Below are positions 25,801-34,390 of a stretch of DNA of 64,000 bases, piece after piece. Source of the DNA: Hymenobacter montanus (GTDB lineage Bacteria > Bacteroidota > Bacteroidia > Cytophagales > Hymenobacteraceae); NCBI RefSeq assembly GCF_014699115.1, contig NZ_JACXAD010000008.1, positions 124,001 through 188,000 of the forward strand, given 5' to 3'. Both the position numbers and the translations under genes were made by a program. Under the pieces are notes generated by a model. The model was not told the DNA's origin. It worked only from the letters and a program-made list of their open reading frames with translations, and did no database searches. How positions within the stretch are numbered: the stretch's first letter is position 1; each line of letters starts with the position of its first letter.

Positions 25801-28056
25801 CACGAGCCCATCAACGGCATTCCGGTGCTCGACCCGGCCCAGCCGGATGAAGACTTGTTCGTGTTGAAGGCGCTGCTGCTTTCGGCGTACGTCCGGTATT
25901 CGGCCTGCCTGAGCCGCATCCTTGAGCACCTGCGGCCCTTCCCCACGGTGGCCGAAAAGCTGGCCAACTTCCGCGCCGTGTTAGCGGCCAATAGTGGCGA
26001 CTGGGGCCCCTGCCGCGATGCGCTGCGGCGCCGGCTTATCCGGCGCCTGTTCGAGGACAACGCCCAACACATCAGCCAGCACACGGCCGCCCGCAACACC
26101 TGGGCCGTCATCCAACGGATGCCAGTAGCGCCGGTCGTGCTAACCGAGGCCTGGGACGATATTATCCGCGAAGAAATGCCCGCCGAATGGGCCCACGAGG
26201 ACCTGTATGATGAAGTGGCCGACAGTGAGGCCGCGGCCGCCCCGTGCGGCTGCGGCGGCCACGCCCGGGCCGCGGTGCTCATGGAAGAGATTCAGGAAGC
26301 CGACTGGGACTCGGAAAGCTGCGCCGAGGGCTGCGGCTGCGGCAGTGCCTGCGGAGCCGGCGAAGACACCTTTTACGAAGACTACCTCAACCCCGCCACC
26401 GCCTTCGTCTTAGGAGCAATGGTAGGCGGCTCAATGGCCAGCAACCACCCCGCCGCCCCAGCTCCGACCAGCAAAAGCAATGACGAAGACCGTACCGAGT
26501 CCGGGCCGGAAATCATCAGCGAAGCCGACTGGGAGGCTGACTGGGAATCGGATGAGGAGGACGACACAGAAGCTGACGACGAAGCCGACTACGGCGACCA
26601 CTTAGTTGAGCTGGCCGAAGTAAGCCTCGATGCCGACCCGGGCAGCGTGTCCGCGCTTTTGCAGCGGGTGGTTTTCGCTAATTCGCCCTCCCCCCTGGCT
26701 CCTACTACTACGCCCGGCCTGGTATTCGACGCCTTCCTCTCGCAGGGCCCGGCCGAGCTGCGCCAGCAGTTGAGCAACTACCTGACCTTAATTGCCCTGC
26801 CCCGCCAGGTCCTCGTTCAGGACCTCCGCCCCGGCGACATCCTGCTTCAGCGGGCCTACGGCGAGGGCCAGACTTACGCTGCCCTGGTGGTGGCCGGCAC
26901 CCTGATTCCTTTTCAGGAGCTGCGCACCGGCCAGTACCAGGCCTACGCCACCCAGCCCGGCAAATATGTGCACGTGGTGGAAGCGGGTCCGTTTCCCAAG
27001 CGCCGCGAATTAGCCTTTGTCCGCCGCGTGACCGACGCGCAGAACCGGCTTGACTTCGACCACATGATCGTGCGCCCGCTCCGCGGCGGCAGGCAGGCCA
27101 GCGCCGCCAGCGGGTTCGCCTTTCCCGATGCCGTCGAAGACCTCAGCGAAAAGGCCCCGCGCACCCACTTTCGCTGCTGTAACTACACGCCGAGCGCCGG
27201 GCGGCAGGCCTTCCACGCGGCCATCACAGCCAGCAACTGGAGCGAGGCTTTCCGCAACCTCAACGGCTTGAGCATGTACGAAATCATGTGCGCGCTGGGC
27301 TCGCTGGCCCGGACCACGCTCGATGCTTTTTGGGAGCAGCGCACCACCGCCGCCGGCGATGCCAACGTCCCGCGCCTCGACTTCGCCCACACGGCCGTCG
27401 TTACCGGCCTGCTGCCCGCCACCGCCCCCGGCGATTTGGAGAGCACCGGGCAGGTCAACGAAGCCGCCGAGTTTCTGAGCGAGCGCCTGATGCCCGAGGC
27501 GGAAAAGGTGAACTCCGAAGCCCTCCCGCATCTGGCCCTGATTCTCAAGGAGTGCCGCTTTTACGGGGTCACCGATAAGAGCCACGTGGCCTACATTCTG
27601 GCTTCGGCACACCACGAGTCAGGGGTGGGCAAATCGTTGTCGGAGAAGTACAACGGGAATGCCGACAACTACTTCAACGGCAAATACCAGGGCCGGCTAG
27701 GCAACGACCAGCCCGGCGACGGCTCCCGCTTCCGGGGCCGCGGCTACGTGCAGCTCACCGGCCGGGTGAACTACGCCCGCTACACCGACATCCTCTCCGC
27801 CACCCGATTCACCGTCGATTTGATTGGCAACCCCGTGCAGGCCGCTGAGCCCTCGGTGGCCGCGCCTATCCTGGTGCACGGGCTCGTTAACGGCCGGTTC
27901 ACCGGCAAAAGCCTGGCGGATTTCGGCACCGATGGCGACTTCAAGTTTAAAGGCGCCCGGGCCATCGTGAACGGGGACGTGGCTAAAAACGGGCCCGCCA
28001 TTGCTGCCATCGCCCGCCGCTACCGCAAGCTGCTCGACTACAAGCCGTGCGTCTGA
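22882..28056 (+). CDS. giant subtilase (S8) fused to GH19-type lytic domain
   Basis: A 1724-residue multidomain protein. Residues about 95-590 are a subtilase with the catalytic triad visible: Asp113 in VADWGFDFTHP, His187 in THGTHV and Ser512 in SGTSMAAP. Near residue 595 a Pro/Ser stretch followed by METNF looks like a former gene junction. The middle (about 600-1100) is unassigned. Next come two Cys-rich clusters (CGCGGH; CAEGCGCGSACG), an acidic Trp/Asp tract (EADWEADWESDEEDD) near 1215 and a region beginning LRPGDILLQRAYG. The last 200 residues resemble GH19 chitinases/endolysins (AHHESGVGKSLSEKYN, RFRGRGYVQLTGRVNYARY). No classical signal peptide is seen. It could process partners and cut peptidoglycan or chitin. 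Confidence 0.75.
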   Translation: MDPALQELQKGSPGAVIEAVIRLHDPAVVPPQVRLVAQFGLVATCRLYRRDIAAVWSSSAVVSLKASRLIAREPELESFTSPSLSAENPTFSSPQPADYPSITGEGTIVAVADWGFDFTHPNFLNPDGTTRFLAIWDQSAPGRGATKYGYGRVYTEAEINAALRTEAPFKTLGYHPAKADPSGEGTHGTHVFDIACGNGTVGPSGMAPQARMLGVHMAADAPSEHTTLADSVHLLEALDFFGSWAGDRCVVVNMSMGRHGGPHDGLTSVEQAIDAWLEARPGRAVVQSSGNYYQAQTHSSGRVEPGQPKTLHWIIDAADSTPNELEVWYSGHDEFRVEITIPGRSTAISVPLGDKQDITDDGRLIGRIYHRAKDPNNGNHHIDVFMYRHAPPGIWLVTLVGEDVVDGRFHAWIERDAGCYGCQSRFAPEDVDPRFTTGTICNGFRTIAVGAYDAHSPDAAVGSFSSSGPTVSGRIKPDVCAQGVAIVAARSSPAQALRAGPDNLLTRKSGTSMAAPRVAGVVARMFQALGRPLPIHITRRLLLATTDQPATDSPPDRLRYGQGLLNPERAVAAALAYRASLDPPTPSSSFLPLPAMETNFTEAVQSAGSIALQSGQALPLRYDDTAVVAQATDLDSALRQALAGPAGVYLVLGNLAGGTLFRVFRLEPATPAPTPALPPLGLVMEYVGAPAAAAALLASQGGQGRVFLPANVVAPAARWVEVPHLSEFYKLAAADQTAQRNIWVRRLFNIRAHIALAGATITQHWLRSLGTPVLRLLVAQFAEHALPVRAVNQPHERFLGARAGGLTKPTLPLPLSEPGCYLPVISVAEGSMETINAYDLGAGLSLGPIQFNAQRSELMRFLGHLQQQDPALFQQEFGGPLGWSIRRVGTRTDILVNAGQPDEIALIGDSAHAPHNIGFLESGRLHDSDFDQIDAAFRHGLTVRFRNVVAWPHVQELVAEVAAWWLAPGLQQIHEPINGIPVLDPAQPDEDLFVLKALLLSAYVRYSACLSRILEHLRPFPTVAEKLANFRAVLAANSGDWGPCRDALRRRLIRRLFEDNAQHISQHTAARNTWAVIQRMPVAPVVLTEAWDDIIREEMPAEWAHEDLYDEVADSEAAAAPCGCGGHARAAVLMEEIQEADWDSESCAEGCGCGSACGAGEDTFYEDYLNPATAFVLGAMVGGSMASNHPAAPAPTSKSNDEDRTESGPEIISEADWEADWESDEEDDTEADDEADYGDHLVELAEVSLDADPGSVSALLQRVVFANSPSPLAPTTTPGLVFDAFLSQGPAELRQQLSNYLTLIALPRQVLVQDLRPGDILLQRAYGEGQTYAALVVAGTLIPFQELRTGQYQAYATQPGKYVHVVEAGPFPKRRELAFVRRVTDAQNRLDFDHMIVRPLRGGRQASAASGFAFPDAVEDLSEKAPRTHFRCCNYTPSAGRQAFHAAITASNWSEAFRNLNGLSMYEIMCALGSLARTTLDAFWEQRTTAAGDANVPRLDFAHTAVVTGLLPATAPGDLESTGQVNEAAEFLSERLMPEAEKVNSEALPHLALILKECRFYGVTDKSHVAYILASAHHESGVGKSLSEKYNGNADNYFNGKYQGRLGNDQPGDGSRFRGRGYVQLTGRVNYARYTDILSATRFTVDLIGNPVQAAEPSVAAPILVHGLVNGRFTGKSLADFGTDGDFKFKGARAIVNGDVAKNGPAIAAIARRYRKLLDYKPCV

Positions 28057-28102
28057 ATCAAGTATCCGAGTTGACTTACCATCCCTTCTTTCCCCTGCGA
28101 CC

Positions 28103-29521
28103 ATGAATTACGACTTGGATTTCCTGCCCGAAACCCTGCCTGGCACCTCGCTGCAATGGCCCGGCGCCACCGCCTCGCAGCTAGATTTCATGCGAGCCGT
28201 GTACGATGCCCACGTAGCCCGCTCCTCGGCCCGCCACGCCTTCGTGGCCGACGTGCCCGCGGCCGAGCTCAGTGTCATCGAGGGCTCTTTCCTGGCCCGC
28301 ACCGCCGCGGCGTCGGCCTGCCAATCATTGCTGGCCGCGGCTCGCTTAGCCATCAGTAGCCAGGGCCTGAACGTGACCCTCGGCCTGACCAGTGCCTACC
28401 GCTCCGCCACGCGGCAGCTGCGCATCTGGCAGGACAATTTCCCCACCTACTACCAGGAAACACGCACCCGGCGCCGGGCCCTGGCCAGTGGCGAGCATAG
28501 CAGCGAGGCCGCGCAGCTCCTGGCCGCCTACGTGGGCCAACGGGTGGGCGCACCCGGCTTCAGCAATCATAACAACGGCTTAGCCGTGGACTTCGGCGTG
28601 CAGGAAAACGGCACCCGCGTGGTAAACCGGACCCAAGCTACCTACACCGCCCGCTGGCGCCAAACCTGGACCTGGGGCTGGCTCACCACCAACGCGGCCC
28701 GGTTCAACTTCTACCAAAACCCCAACATCGACGAGCCCTGGCATTGGGAATACCGCCCTGCTGCCACAGCCACCGAAGCCGCCAGCGACGAAGAAGCTGC
28801 CGATGTGGCCACCGAGCTGCTGAGCGGCCGCCAGGTGGGCCGCCTGGCTTTGTCGAATAGCGTTCTCCACCAATTGGAAGCGTTAGCTCAAACCGGCAGC
28901 ATTCCGCTCGACCACTCCAGCGATACCGTAGTGCCCTCTCCTACGCTCTTGGCCCTGTTGCAGGCCCTGCTCCGGGGTACGCCCCCACCGGCGGCGGGCA
29001 CCCGGGCCCCGTTTGGCCTGATGAGTCTGGTGCGGCCCCGGGCCAGCTACCACACCCGCGGGCAGGCCGTGGACATCAGCCGGTTCGCGGGCCATGACAT
29101 CCGGATGACCAACCCGGCCCGGGCCCTGCAAGCCGTCCTGGCCATCATCGACCTGCTGCCCGCCGGCTGCTACGCCCTGGGCCTGCCCCGCCCCGTACGG
29201 GCCGACGCCGACGGAGCCCGCCGCGACCACGCCCGCTACGGCTACCTGAACCTCTACCAACCTGGCAACCCGCCAACCCTACGCCCCGAGTACGAAAACC
29301 TGCCGGCGGCCAATGTGTTCCTGCCCGTCAATTCCCAAGCCGACATCGACGTATCGCCCTCGCACGGCAACATTGCCCGCGACTTGGATTTCATTGTCGA
29401 CGCCACGGCGCAATCCCTGCTCCGGACCGCCGTAGCTAATGCCCGCCAACGGGGTGCGCGAATCAAGTACCTCTTCCCCGATGCTCTCGACCATCTCCAC
29501 ATTCAGGTAGTAGCGTGTTAG
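28103..29521 (+). CDS. double M15/VanY-like D-Ala-D-Ala peptidase
   Basis: A 472-residue protein with two zinc-peptidase-like halves. The first (residues about 90-215) has the VanY pattern: SAYRSATRQLRIW, then SNHNNGLAVDF (SxHxxGxAxD) and EPWHWEY. The second (about 295-470) has YHTRGQAVDISRFAG and a closing DHLHIQ, resembling another M15 metallopeptidase site. Enzymes of this type trim peptide stems of peptidoglycan. No signal peptide is visible, as for the other cluster members. It starts 47 bp after the giant subtilase gene and is probably in the same transcript. The ATG at 28103 begins the protein-like sequence; the frame extends upstream only as a shadow. Confidence 0.8.
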   Translation: MNYDLDFLPETLPGTSLQWPGATASQLDFMRAVYDAHVARSSARHAFVADVPAAELSVIEGSFLARTAAASACQSLLAAARLAISSQGLNVTLGLTSAYRSATRQLRIWQDNFPTYYQETRTRRRALASGEHSSEAAQLLAAYVGQRVGAPGFSNHNNGLAVDFGVQENGTRVVNRTQATYTARWRQTWTWGWLTTNAARFNFYQNPNIDEPWHWEYRPAATATEAASDEEAADVATELLSGRQVGRLALSNSVLHQLEALAQTGSIPLDHSSDTVVPSPTLLALLQALLRGTPPPAAGTRAPFGLMSLVRPRASYHTRGQAVDISRFAGHDIRMTNPARALQAVLAIIDLLPAGCYALGLPRPVRADADGARRDHARYGYLNLYQPGNPPTLRPEYENLPAANVFLPVNSQADIDVSPSHGNIARDLDFIVDATAQSLLRTAVANARQRGARIKYLFPDALDHLHIQVVAC

Positions 29522-29581
29522 CGGAGGGCGGTCTTCAGCATAAACGACGAAGAGCTTTTAAACTGGGTTTAGGGCGAAACC

Positions 29582-30301
29582 TCACCCCTGGAGTTCTTCC
29601 TCATGCACGGCCACCAGGTTCGCCAGCAACGATTCCAGCAGCTTGCGCCCCTTCCACACCGATTTCAGCCGGGCCCGAATCTGGGCCGCCGTCTGCACGA
29701 ACTGCTGTTCTTCGGCGTTTTCGTGGTCCTCAAACGCCATGAGCTGCTCTACCATTTCCGCCTTCATCTCGGGGTGGAACTGCAGGCCGATAACGCCGTC
29801 GCCCCACACGAAGCCTTGCGTGGCGCACCCAGCCGACATGCCCACCCGAATTGCACCCGGTGGCACCGTAAACGTGTCGAGGTGCCAGTGCAACACCGCC
29901 GCCTTTTCGGGCCAGCCCCGCAGCAGCGGATGTGCCAACGCCTGGGCCGAGAAGCGCACCGTCCAGAACCCGATTTCGGGCTCGTGGTTAGGGCATATCT
30001 CGGCCCCCAGTGCCTGCGCCACCAGCTGGGCACCCAGGCAAATAGCCAGCGTCACCTTCCCGGCCCGTAGCGCTGCTTTGATGAAGGCTTTTTCGGCCCC
30101 CAGCCACGGGCAGGACTCGTCGTCGTAAACGCTCATGGGCCCGCCCAGCACCAGCAAGCCGTCGAAGTCGGCTAACCGGGGGAATACCGGGGCCGGCGCA
30201 AACAAATAAGTAAAAGCCAAAGAGTGGCCGTGCGCCGCCAGCCAGTCCGCGGCGTGGCCGGGCCCTTCCGAGGGCAGATGTTGGAGGCAGTGCCAGCGCA
30301 T
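29582..30301 (-). CDS. class I glutamine amidotransferase (GMP-synthase-like)
   Basis: A 239-residue stand-alone GATase1 domain. The nucleophile is Cys88 in AICLGAQL, and the catalytic His lies in LQFHPE near residue 175. The N-terminal MRWHCLQHLPSEGPGHAADW and LLVLGGPMSVYDD fit the YfeJ/GMP-synthase-like family. These enzymes release ammonia from glutamine or act as gamma-glutamyl hydrolases; the acceptor here is unknown. It is convergent with the M15 peptidase gene and lies about 100 bp downstream of guaA on the same strand. Confidence 0.85.
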   Translation of the reverse strand: MRWHCLQHLPSEGPGHAADWLAAHGHSLAFTYLFAPAPVFPRLADFDGLLVLGGPMSVYDDESCPWLGAEKAFIKAALRAGKVTLAICLGAQLVAQALGAEICPNHEPEIGFWTVRFSAQALAHPLLRGWPEKAAVLHWHLDTFTVPPGAIRVGMSAGCATQGFVWGDGVIGLQFHPEMKAEMVEQLMAFEDHENAEEQQFVQTAAQIRARLKSVWKGRKLLESLLANLVAVHEEELQG

Positions 30302-30403
30302 GCTGTTCAGCGTAAATCGTCATCCAAGTAAAGCCGCGGGGGTGGGATGACCGTCGACCCGAACGGCGCGGCGCTAGCCGTCAGAACCTATACAAGCGGC
30401 AGT

Positions 30404-31939
30404 CTATTCCCACTCTATCGTCGCGGGGGGCTTCGAGGAAATATCGTACACCACGCGGTTGATGCCCCGCACCTGGTTGATGATCTTGTTGCTCACCTCG
30501 GCCAGAAACTCGTAGGGCAAGTGCGCCCAGTCGGCGGTCATGCCGTCGATGCTGGTTACGGCGCGCAGGGCCACCACCCGCTCGTAGGTACGCTCGTCGC
30601 CCATCACGCCCACACTTTGCACGGGCAGCAGCATGGCGCCGGCCTGCCAGACCTGACTGTACAAGCCGTGCTCTTTCAGCAGGTTGATGAATACGCCATC
30701 GGCGCGCTGCAGTAAGTCTACTTTCTCGGGGGTGATGTCGCCCAGAATGCGGATGCCCAGGCCGGGACCGGGGAAGGGGTGGCGGTTGAGAATCTCGCCG
30801 GGCAGGCCAAGGGCGGCGCCCACCTCGCGGACCTCGTCTTTGAAGAGCATCCGCAGCGGCTCCACCACTTTGAGGTGCATCTTTTCGGGTAGGCCGCCCA
30901 CGTTGTGGTGGCTTTTGATGGTAACGGCCGGCCCTTTCACCGACACCGACTCGATTACGTCGGGGTAGATGGTGCCCTGGGCCAGCCACGCGGCCCCGGT
31001 CACTTTCTGGGCTTCGCGGTCGAACACCTCAATAAAGGTGCGACCAATGGCCTTGCGCTTGGCTTCGGGGTCGCTGAGGCCGGCCAGCGCGGCGTAAAAC
31101 TCGGGGGCGGCATTTACGCCGGTCACGTTCAGGCCCAGCCCTTCGTAGGCTTTGAGCACGGTGGCAAACTCATCCTGCCGGAGCAGGCCATTGTCGACGA
31201 AAATACCGTGCAGGCGCGGCCCGATGGCGCGGTGCAGCAGCAGCGCCGCCACACTCGAGTCGACGCCGCCCGACAGCCCCAGAATTACTTGGTCGGTGGG
31301 CCCGATGGTGTGCTGCAAGGCCAGCACGGCCGAATCCACGAAGTGGTCGGGGGTCCAGCTTTGCTCGCAGCGGCAGATGTCGACCACGAAGTTCTGCAGC
31401 AGGCGCTTGCCTTCGGTGGAGTGGGTTACTTCGGGATGGAACTGGATGCCGTAGGTTTCCTGACCTTCGACCTGGAAGGCCGCCACCGCCACCTCGGGCG
31501 TGCTGGCAATAACCGCGTAGCCGGCGGACAGGGTTTGAATCGTATCGCCGTGCGACATCCAGACCTGCGAGCCCGTGTGCAAGCCGTGCATGAGCGGCGA
31601 AGCATCGTCGAGGGCCGCCAGCCGGGCGCGCCCGTACTCGCGAATGGTGGCCGGCAGCACCTCGCCCCCGCCCTGCTGGGCCAGCAGTTGGGCGCCGTAG
31701 CACACGCCCAGCACCGGCACCCGGCCGAGCACATGGCCCAGGTCGGGGTTGGGGGCCCCTTCCTCGCGCACCGAACAGGGCGAGCCGGAAAGAATAATGC
31801 CCCGAATGTCGTCGGTCAGAACGAGGTTCGGGGCGTGGGTGAAGGGGTGAATTTCGCAGAAGACGTGCAGCTCGCGAATGCGCCGGGCTATCAGTTGCGT
31901 GTACTGCGAGCCGAAATCCAGAATGATCAGTCGTTCCAT
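30404..31939 (-). CDS. guaA: GMP synthase (glutamine-hydrolysing)
   Basis: A 511-residue fused enzyme converting XMP to GMP with glutamine and ATP. The GATase domain has Cys80 in [11 protein letters not shown] and the His of QFHPEVTHS. The ATP-pyrophosphatase domain has the P-loop [16 protein letters not shown] near residue 225, and the C-terminal dimerisation domain ends [17 protein letters not shown]. Length is standard. A TAGCTTTG promoter box lies only a few bases upstream of the ATG, so the transcript may be leaderless. A palindromic element abuts that box. Confidence 0.97.
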   Translation of the reverse strand: MERLIILDFGSQYTQLIARRIRELHVFCEIHPFTHAPNLVLTDDIRGIILSGSPCSVREEGAPNPDLGHVLGRVPVLGVCYGAQLLAQQGGGEVLPATIREYGRARLAALDDASPLMHGLHTGSQVWMSHGDTIQTLSAGYAVIASTPEVAVAAFQVEGQETYGIQFHPEVTHSTEGKRLLQNFVVDICRCEQSWTPDHFVDSAVLALQHTIGPTDQVILGLSGGVDSSVAALLLHRAIGPRLHGIFVDNGLLRQDEFATVLKAYEGLGLNVTGVNAAPEFYAALAGLSDPEAKRKAIGRTFIEVFDREAQKVTGAAWLAQGTIYPDVIESVSVKGPAVTIKSHHNVGGLPEKMHLKVVEPLRMLFKDEVREVGAALGLPGEILNRHPFPGPGLGIRILGDITPEKVDLLQRADGVFINLLKEHGLYSQVWQAGAMLLPVQSVGVMGDERTYERVVALRAVTSIDGMTADWAHLPYEFLAEVSNKIINQVRGINRVVYDISSKPPATIEWE

Positions 31940-31944
31940 GCCGC

Positions 31945-31952
31945 AAAGCTAG
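31945..31952 (-). promoter_or_regulatory. guaA promoter -7 box
   Basis: On the minus strand this reads TAGCTTTG, an exact TAnnTTTG match ending six bases before the guaA ATG. With the usual spacing the transcript would begin at or next to the start codon. Confidence 0.6.
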
Positions 31953-31953
31953 T

Positions 31954-32147
31954 CACGGATTTAGCCGGATTCGGCGGATTTCACGGATTATGGGTAACCC
32001 CAGCGGGTCCTATGCCGGCAGCTATTAGTTCCGTCAACCAGGCGTAGCGATTTAACTACCAGGCGTCTTTGCTATCAGCGCCCTCCTCCCCGACCAAGCA
32101 GACAACAAAAAATCCGTGAAATCCGATGAATCCGACTGAATCCGTGA
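31954..32147. repeat. palindromic element (CGGATTT family), copy 2
   Basis: Left arm 31954-31991 reads CACGGATTTAGCCGGATT then GGCGGATTTCACGGATT; right arm 32111-32147 is its near-inverse (AATCCGTGAAATCCGATGAA and TCCGACTGAATCCGTGA). About 120 bp lie between. One end abuts the guaA promoter box and the other abuts the SRP RNA promoter box. It is the same family as 10222-10358, where the arms are more diverged. Confidence 0.85.
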
Positions 32148-32148
32148 T

Positions 32149-32156
32149 TACCTTTG
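32149..32156 (+). promoter_or_regulatory. SRP RNA promoter -7 box
   Basis: TACCTTTG is an exact TAnnTTTG match six bases before the predicted 5' end of the SRP RNA at about 32162. It directly follows the right arm of the palindromic element. Confidence 0.65.
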
Positions 32157-32161
32157 CAGCG

Positions 32162-32258
32162 GCAAGTCAGAACGATCAGCTCCTGCTGAACTCCCCCAGG
32201 ACCGGAAGGTAGCAAGGGTAAGTGGTTGTAGCGGTGCGATTTTGGCTTGCTTTTTTTT
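32162..32258 (+). ncRNA. ffs: small bacterial SRP RNA (4.5S-like)
   Basis: The conserved SRP domain IV is present: CCAGGACCGGAAGGTAGCAA at about 32197-32216, with the GGAA tetraloop and asymmetric internal loop that bind Ffh. The ends pair as GCAAGTCA (32163-32170) with TGGCTTGC (32243-32250), closing a single long hairpin of about 90 nucleotides. Eight T residues follow as terminator. This is the RNA part of the signal recognition particle that targets membrane proteins cotranslationally. It is preceded by an exact Bacteroidota promoter box. Confidence 0.92.
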
Positions 32259-32438
32259 GCCCTTTCGCGTCGGCCCCGGCGCTGCTCAATTCCGCGATGT
32301 TGGCGGTTGCGTGAGTAGCTTTGGGGCCGATTCTTTTTTATCAGTCGTTCGCTGAAGGCACGGGGCCGTTCACTTTGATTTTAGTGGATTGCGCTTGCAT
32401 AAGGCTAACGACTGATGGCTACTCGCTAACCTTAACGA

Positions 32439-33095
32439 ATGAAATTTTTTCTTGACACCGCCAACCTCCACGAAATCCGCGAAGCAGTAGAGCTGGGCGT
32501 CCTCGATGGCGTGACCACCAACCCCTCGCTGATGGCGAAGGAAGGCATTCGCGGCCTCGACAACGTGATGGCCCACTACCGCCAAATCTGCGAATTGGTG
32601 GATGGCGACGTATCGGCCGAGGTCATTGCCACCGACTACGACGGCATCGTGCGCGAAGGCGAGGCGCTGGCCGAACTACACCCCAGCATCGTGGTGAAAG
32701 TGCCCATGATTCGGGATGGCATAAAAGCCATCAAGTATTTCGCTGAAAAGGGCATCAAAACCAACTGTACGCTGATTTTCACGGCCGGGCAAGCCCTGCT
32801 GGCTGCCAAGGCCGGCGCCACCTACGTGTCGCCCTTCGTGGGCCGCCTCGACGATATTGGTCAGGATGGCTTGCAGCTGGTTGAGCAGATCGTGCAGATC
32901 TTCAGCAACTACGGCTACCCAACCGAGGTATTGGCGGCGTCGGTACGCCACGTGCCCCACCTGATTCAGTGCGCCGAAATCGGGGCCGACGTGGTGACTT
33001 GCCCCCTCAGCGTCATCAGCGGGCTGCTCAACCACCCGCTCACCGACAAAGGCCTGGCCACATTCCTAGCCGACCACAAGCGCGTCAATGCTTAA
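32439..33095 (+). CDS. transaldolase-like / fructose-6-phosphate aldolase
   Basis: A 218-residue enzyme of the small transaldolase family (TalC/FSA). It begins [28 protein letters not shown] follows near residues 28-40, and the Schiff-base Lys is in IVVKVPM near residue 87. The segment [20 protein letters not shown] is also diagnostic. The family splits into true transaldolases and fructose-6-phosphate aldolases, and sequence reading alone does not decide which this is. It is the first of a co-directional run of metabolic and envelope genes. Confidence 0.92.
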   Translation: MKFFLDTANLHEIREAVELGVLDGVTTNPSLMAKEGIRGLDNVMAHYRQICELVDGDVSAEVIATDYDGIVREGEALAELHPSIVVKVPMIRDGIKAIKYFAEKGIKTNCTLIFTAGQALLAAKAGATYVSPFVGRLDDIGQDGLQLVEQIVQIFSNYGYPTEVLAASVRHVPHLIQCAEIGADVVTCPLSVISGLLNHPLTDKGLATFLADHKRVNA

Positions 33096-33350
33096 CTTTT
33101 CAATTAAAAATTAAGAATTAAAGGCATAAGAAACCACCCACCCCGGCAATTGCTCAATGAAGCGGTCTAGAAAGTGTTCGGTCCGGCTAAGCTTGCCGCA
33201 GCAGCTCTCCCGCTCCGGCAGAGCTATTCAACGCGCTAGGGCTGCTTCGACAGGCCGACGCCAGAGCAGCAGGACCGCGCCTGATGAGGTAGGTGGCTTC
33301 CTAAACAGCTTCATTTTTAATTCGTAATTTTTAATTCTTAATTAAGAAGA
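33096..33350. repeat. AT-rich inverted repeat pair around an intergenic segment
   Basis: AATTAAAAATTAAGAATTAA at about 33102-33121 is inverted at about 33314-33341 as TTAATTCGTAATTTTTAATT with a few mismatches. About 190 bp of GC-rich non-coding sequence lies between. The layout resembles a small non-autonomous element or a dispersed intergenic palindrome. No gene is visible. Confidence 0.55.
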
Positions 33351-33554
33351 ATGTACATCATCAAAGTAAAGGGCAAAGCCAAAATCCCGGATTACATTCA
33401 GCTGCGGGACGAAGCCTTCGTGCTCATCGCCTATTTCCGGGCCGACCGGCCGCTGAAAGACCTGCACCGCTACGGGCTGGAAGGCAAGGAAACGGAGCTG
33501 GCCGCCGTGATTGCGGACCTGGAGTTTGGCAAGCTCCGGGCGCTGAGCCTGTAA
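33351..33554 (+). CDS. small conserved-looking protein
   Basis: A 67-residue protein, MYIIKVKGKAKIPDYIQLRD then a short helical end, without signal peptide or membrane segment. I recognise no family. Its codon use is like the neighbouring core genes, and it sits 102 bp upstream of the FtsE-like gene on the same strand, so it is probably real. Confidence 0.6.
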   Translation: MYIIKVKGKAKIPDYIQLRDEAFVLIAYFRADRPLKDLHRYGLEGKETELAAVIADLEFGKLRALSL

Positions 33555-33656
33555 CGACCGCCGTGGCCGGGCACCGCTCGGAACAATACTTAGTGGGGCG
33601 GTGCGCCCGGTGCCGCAACCGAAAGCCGAAAGTTTATTTATTGGAGTTATTTAGCT

Positions 33657-34337
33657 ATGTCCGAAACTGTTATTGAGCTACGCGATGCCACGATAATGCA
33701 GGAGCAGCAGGCGGTGCTGCAGGGGGTGTCGTTTTCCTTGGAAAAGAGTGCCTTTGTCTACTTGGTGGGCCGCACGGGCTCCGGCAAATCGTCGCTGCTG
33801 AAAACGCTGTATGCCGACCTGCCCCTGCTGGTTGGCAGCGGCACGGTCGCGGGCTTTTCGCTGTCGAAGCTGCCGACGAGCAAAGTGCCGTACCTGCGCC
33901 GACGCCTGGGCATCGTCTTCCAGGATTTCCAACTGCTCTCCGACCGGACGGTAGCCGAGAACCTGATGTTCGTGCTCAACGCCACGGGCTGGAACAACAA
34001 GGCCCGCAAGCAGCAGCGCATCAGCGACGTGCTGAGCCAGGTAGGGCTGAGCGGGGCCGCCAACCGCATGCCGCACCGCCTCTCCGGGGGCGAACAGCAG
34101 CGCGTGGTAATTGCCCGAGCCATGCTGAACGAGCCCGCCCTACTGCTCGCCGACGAGCCCACCGGCAACCTCGACCCGGACGTTTCGGACAGCATCATGC
34201 AGCTGTTCGCCGAGATAAACAACGCGGGCACGGCCATCCTGATGGCCACGCACAATTTTCAGCTGCTTGAGAAATACCCGCACCGCGTACTGACGTGCAA
34301 GGATGGCGCGCTTCTTGACTCGGCGAGATACCAATAA
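33657..34337 (+). CDS. ftsE: FtsE-like ABC ATPase
   Basis: A 226-residue ABC ATP-binding protein. Walker A is GRTGSGKSSLL near residues 39-49, the Q-loop FQDFQLLSDRTVAEN near 86-100, the signature LSGGEQQRV near 140 and Walker B LLADEPTGNLDP near 160-172. It is most similar to FtsE, which with FtsX regulates peptidoglycan hydrolases at the divisome. No ftsX is adjacent in this window, which is usual in Bacteroidota. Confidence 0.88.
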   Translation: MSETVIELRDATIMQEQQAVLQGVSFSLEKSAFVYLVGRTGSGKSSLLKTLYADLPLLVGSGTVAGFSLSKLPTSKVPYLRRRLGIVFQDFQLLSDRTVAENLMFVLNATGWNNKARKQQRISDVLSQVGLSGAANRMPHRLSGGEQQRVVIARAMLNEPALLLADEPTGNLDPDVSDSIMQLFAEINNAGTAILMATHNFQLLEKYPHRVLTCKDGALLDSARYQ

Positions 34338-34390
34338 GCGGCAACTGGCGTTAAGTGGGGGTTGCTTATGGATTGATAACGTTGAATAAA

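Noticed and set aside
20433..29521. Integrated phage with lysis module or contractile injection system
   Set aside because: Lysin-like domains are present, but I see no sheath, tube, baseplate, portal, terminase or integrase genes around them.
30905..32047. 380-codon open frame on the plus strand opposite guaA
   Set aside because: Antisense to guaA, no family resemblance, runs through the guaA promoter and the palindromic element.
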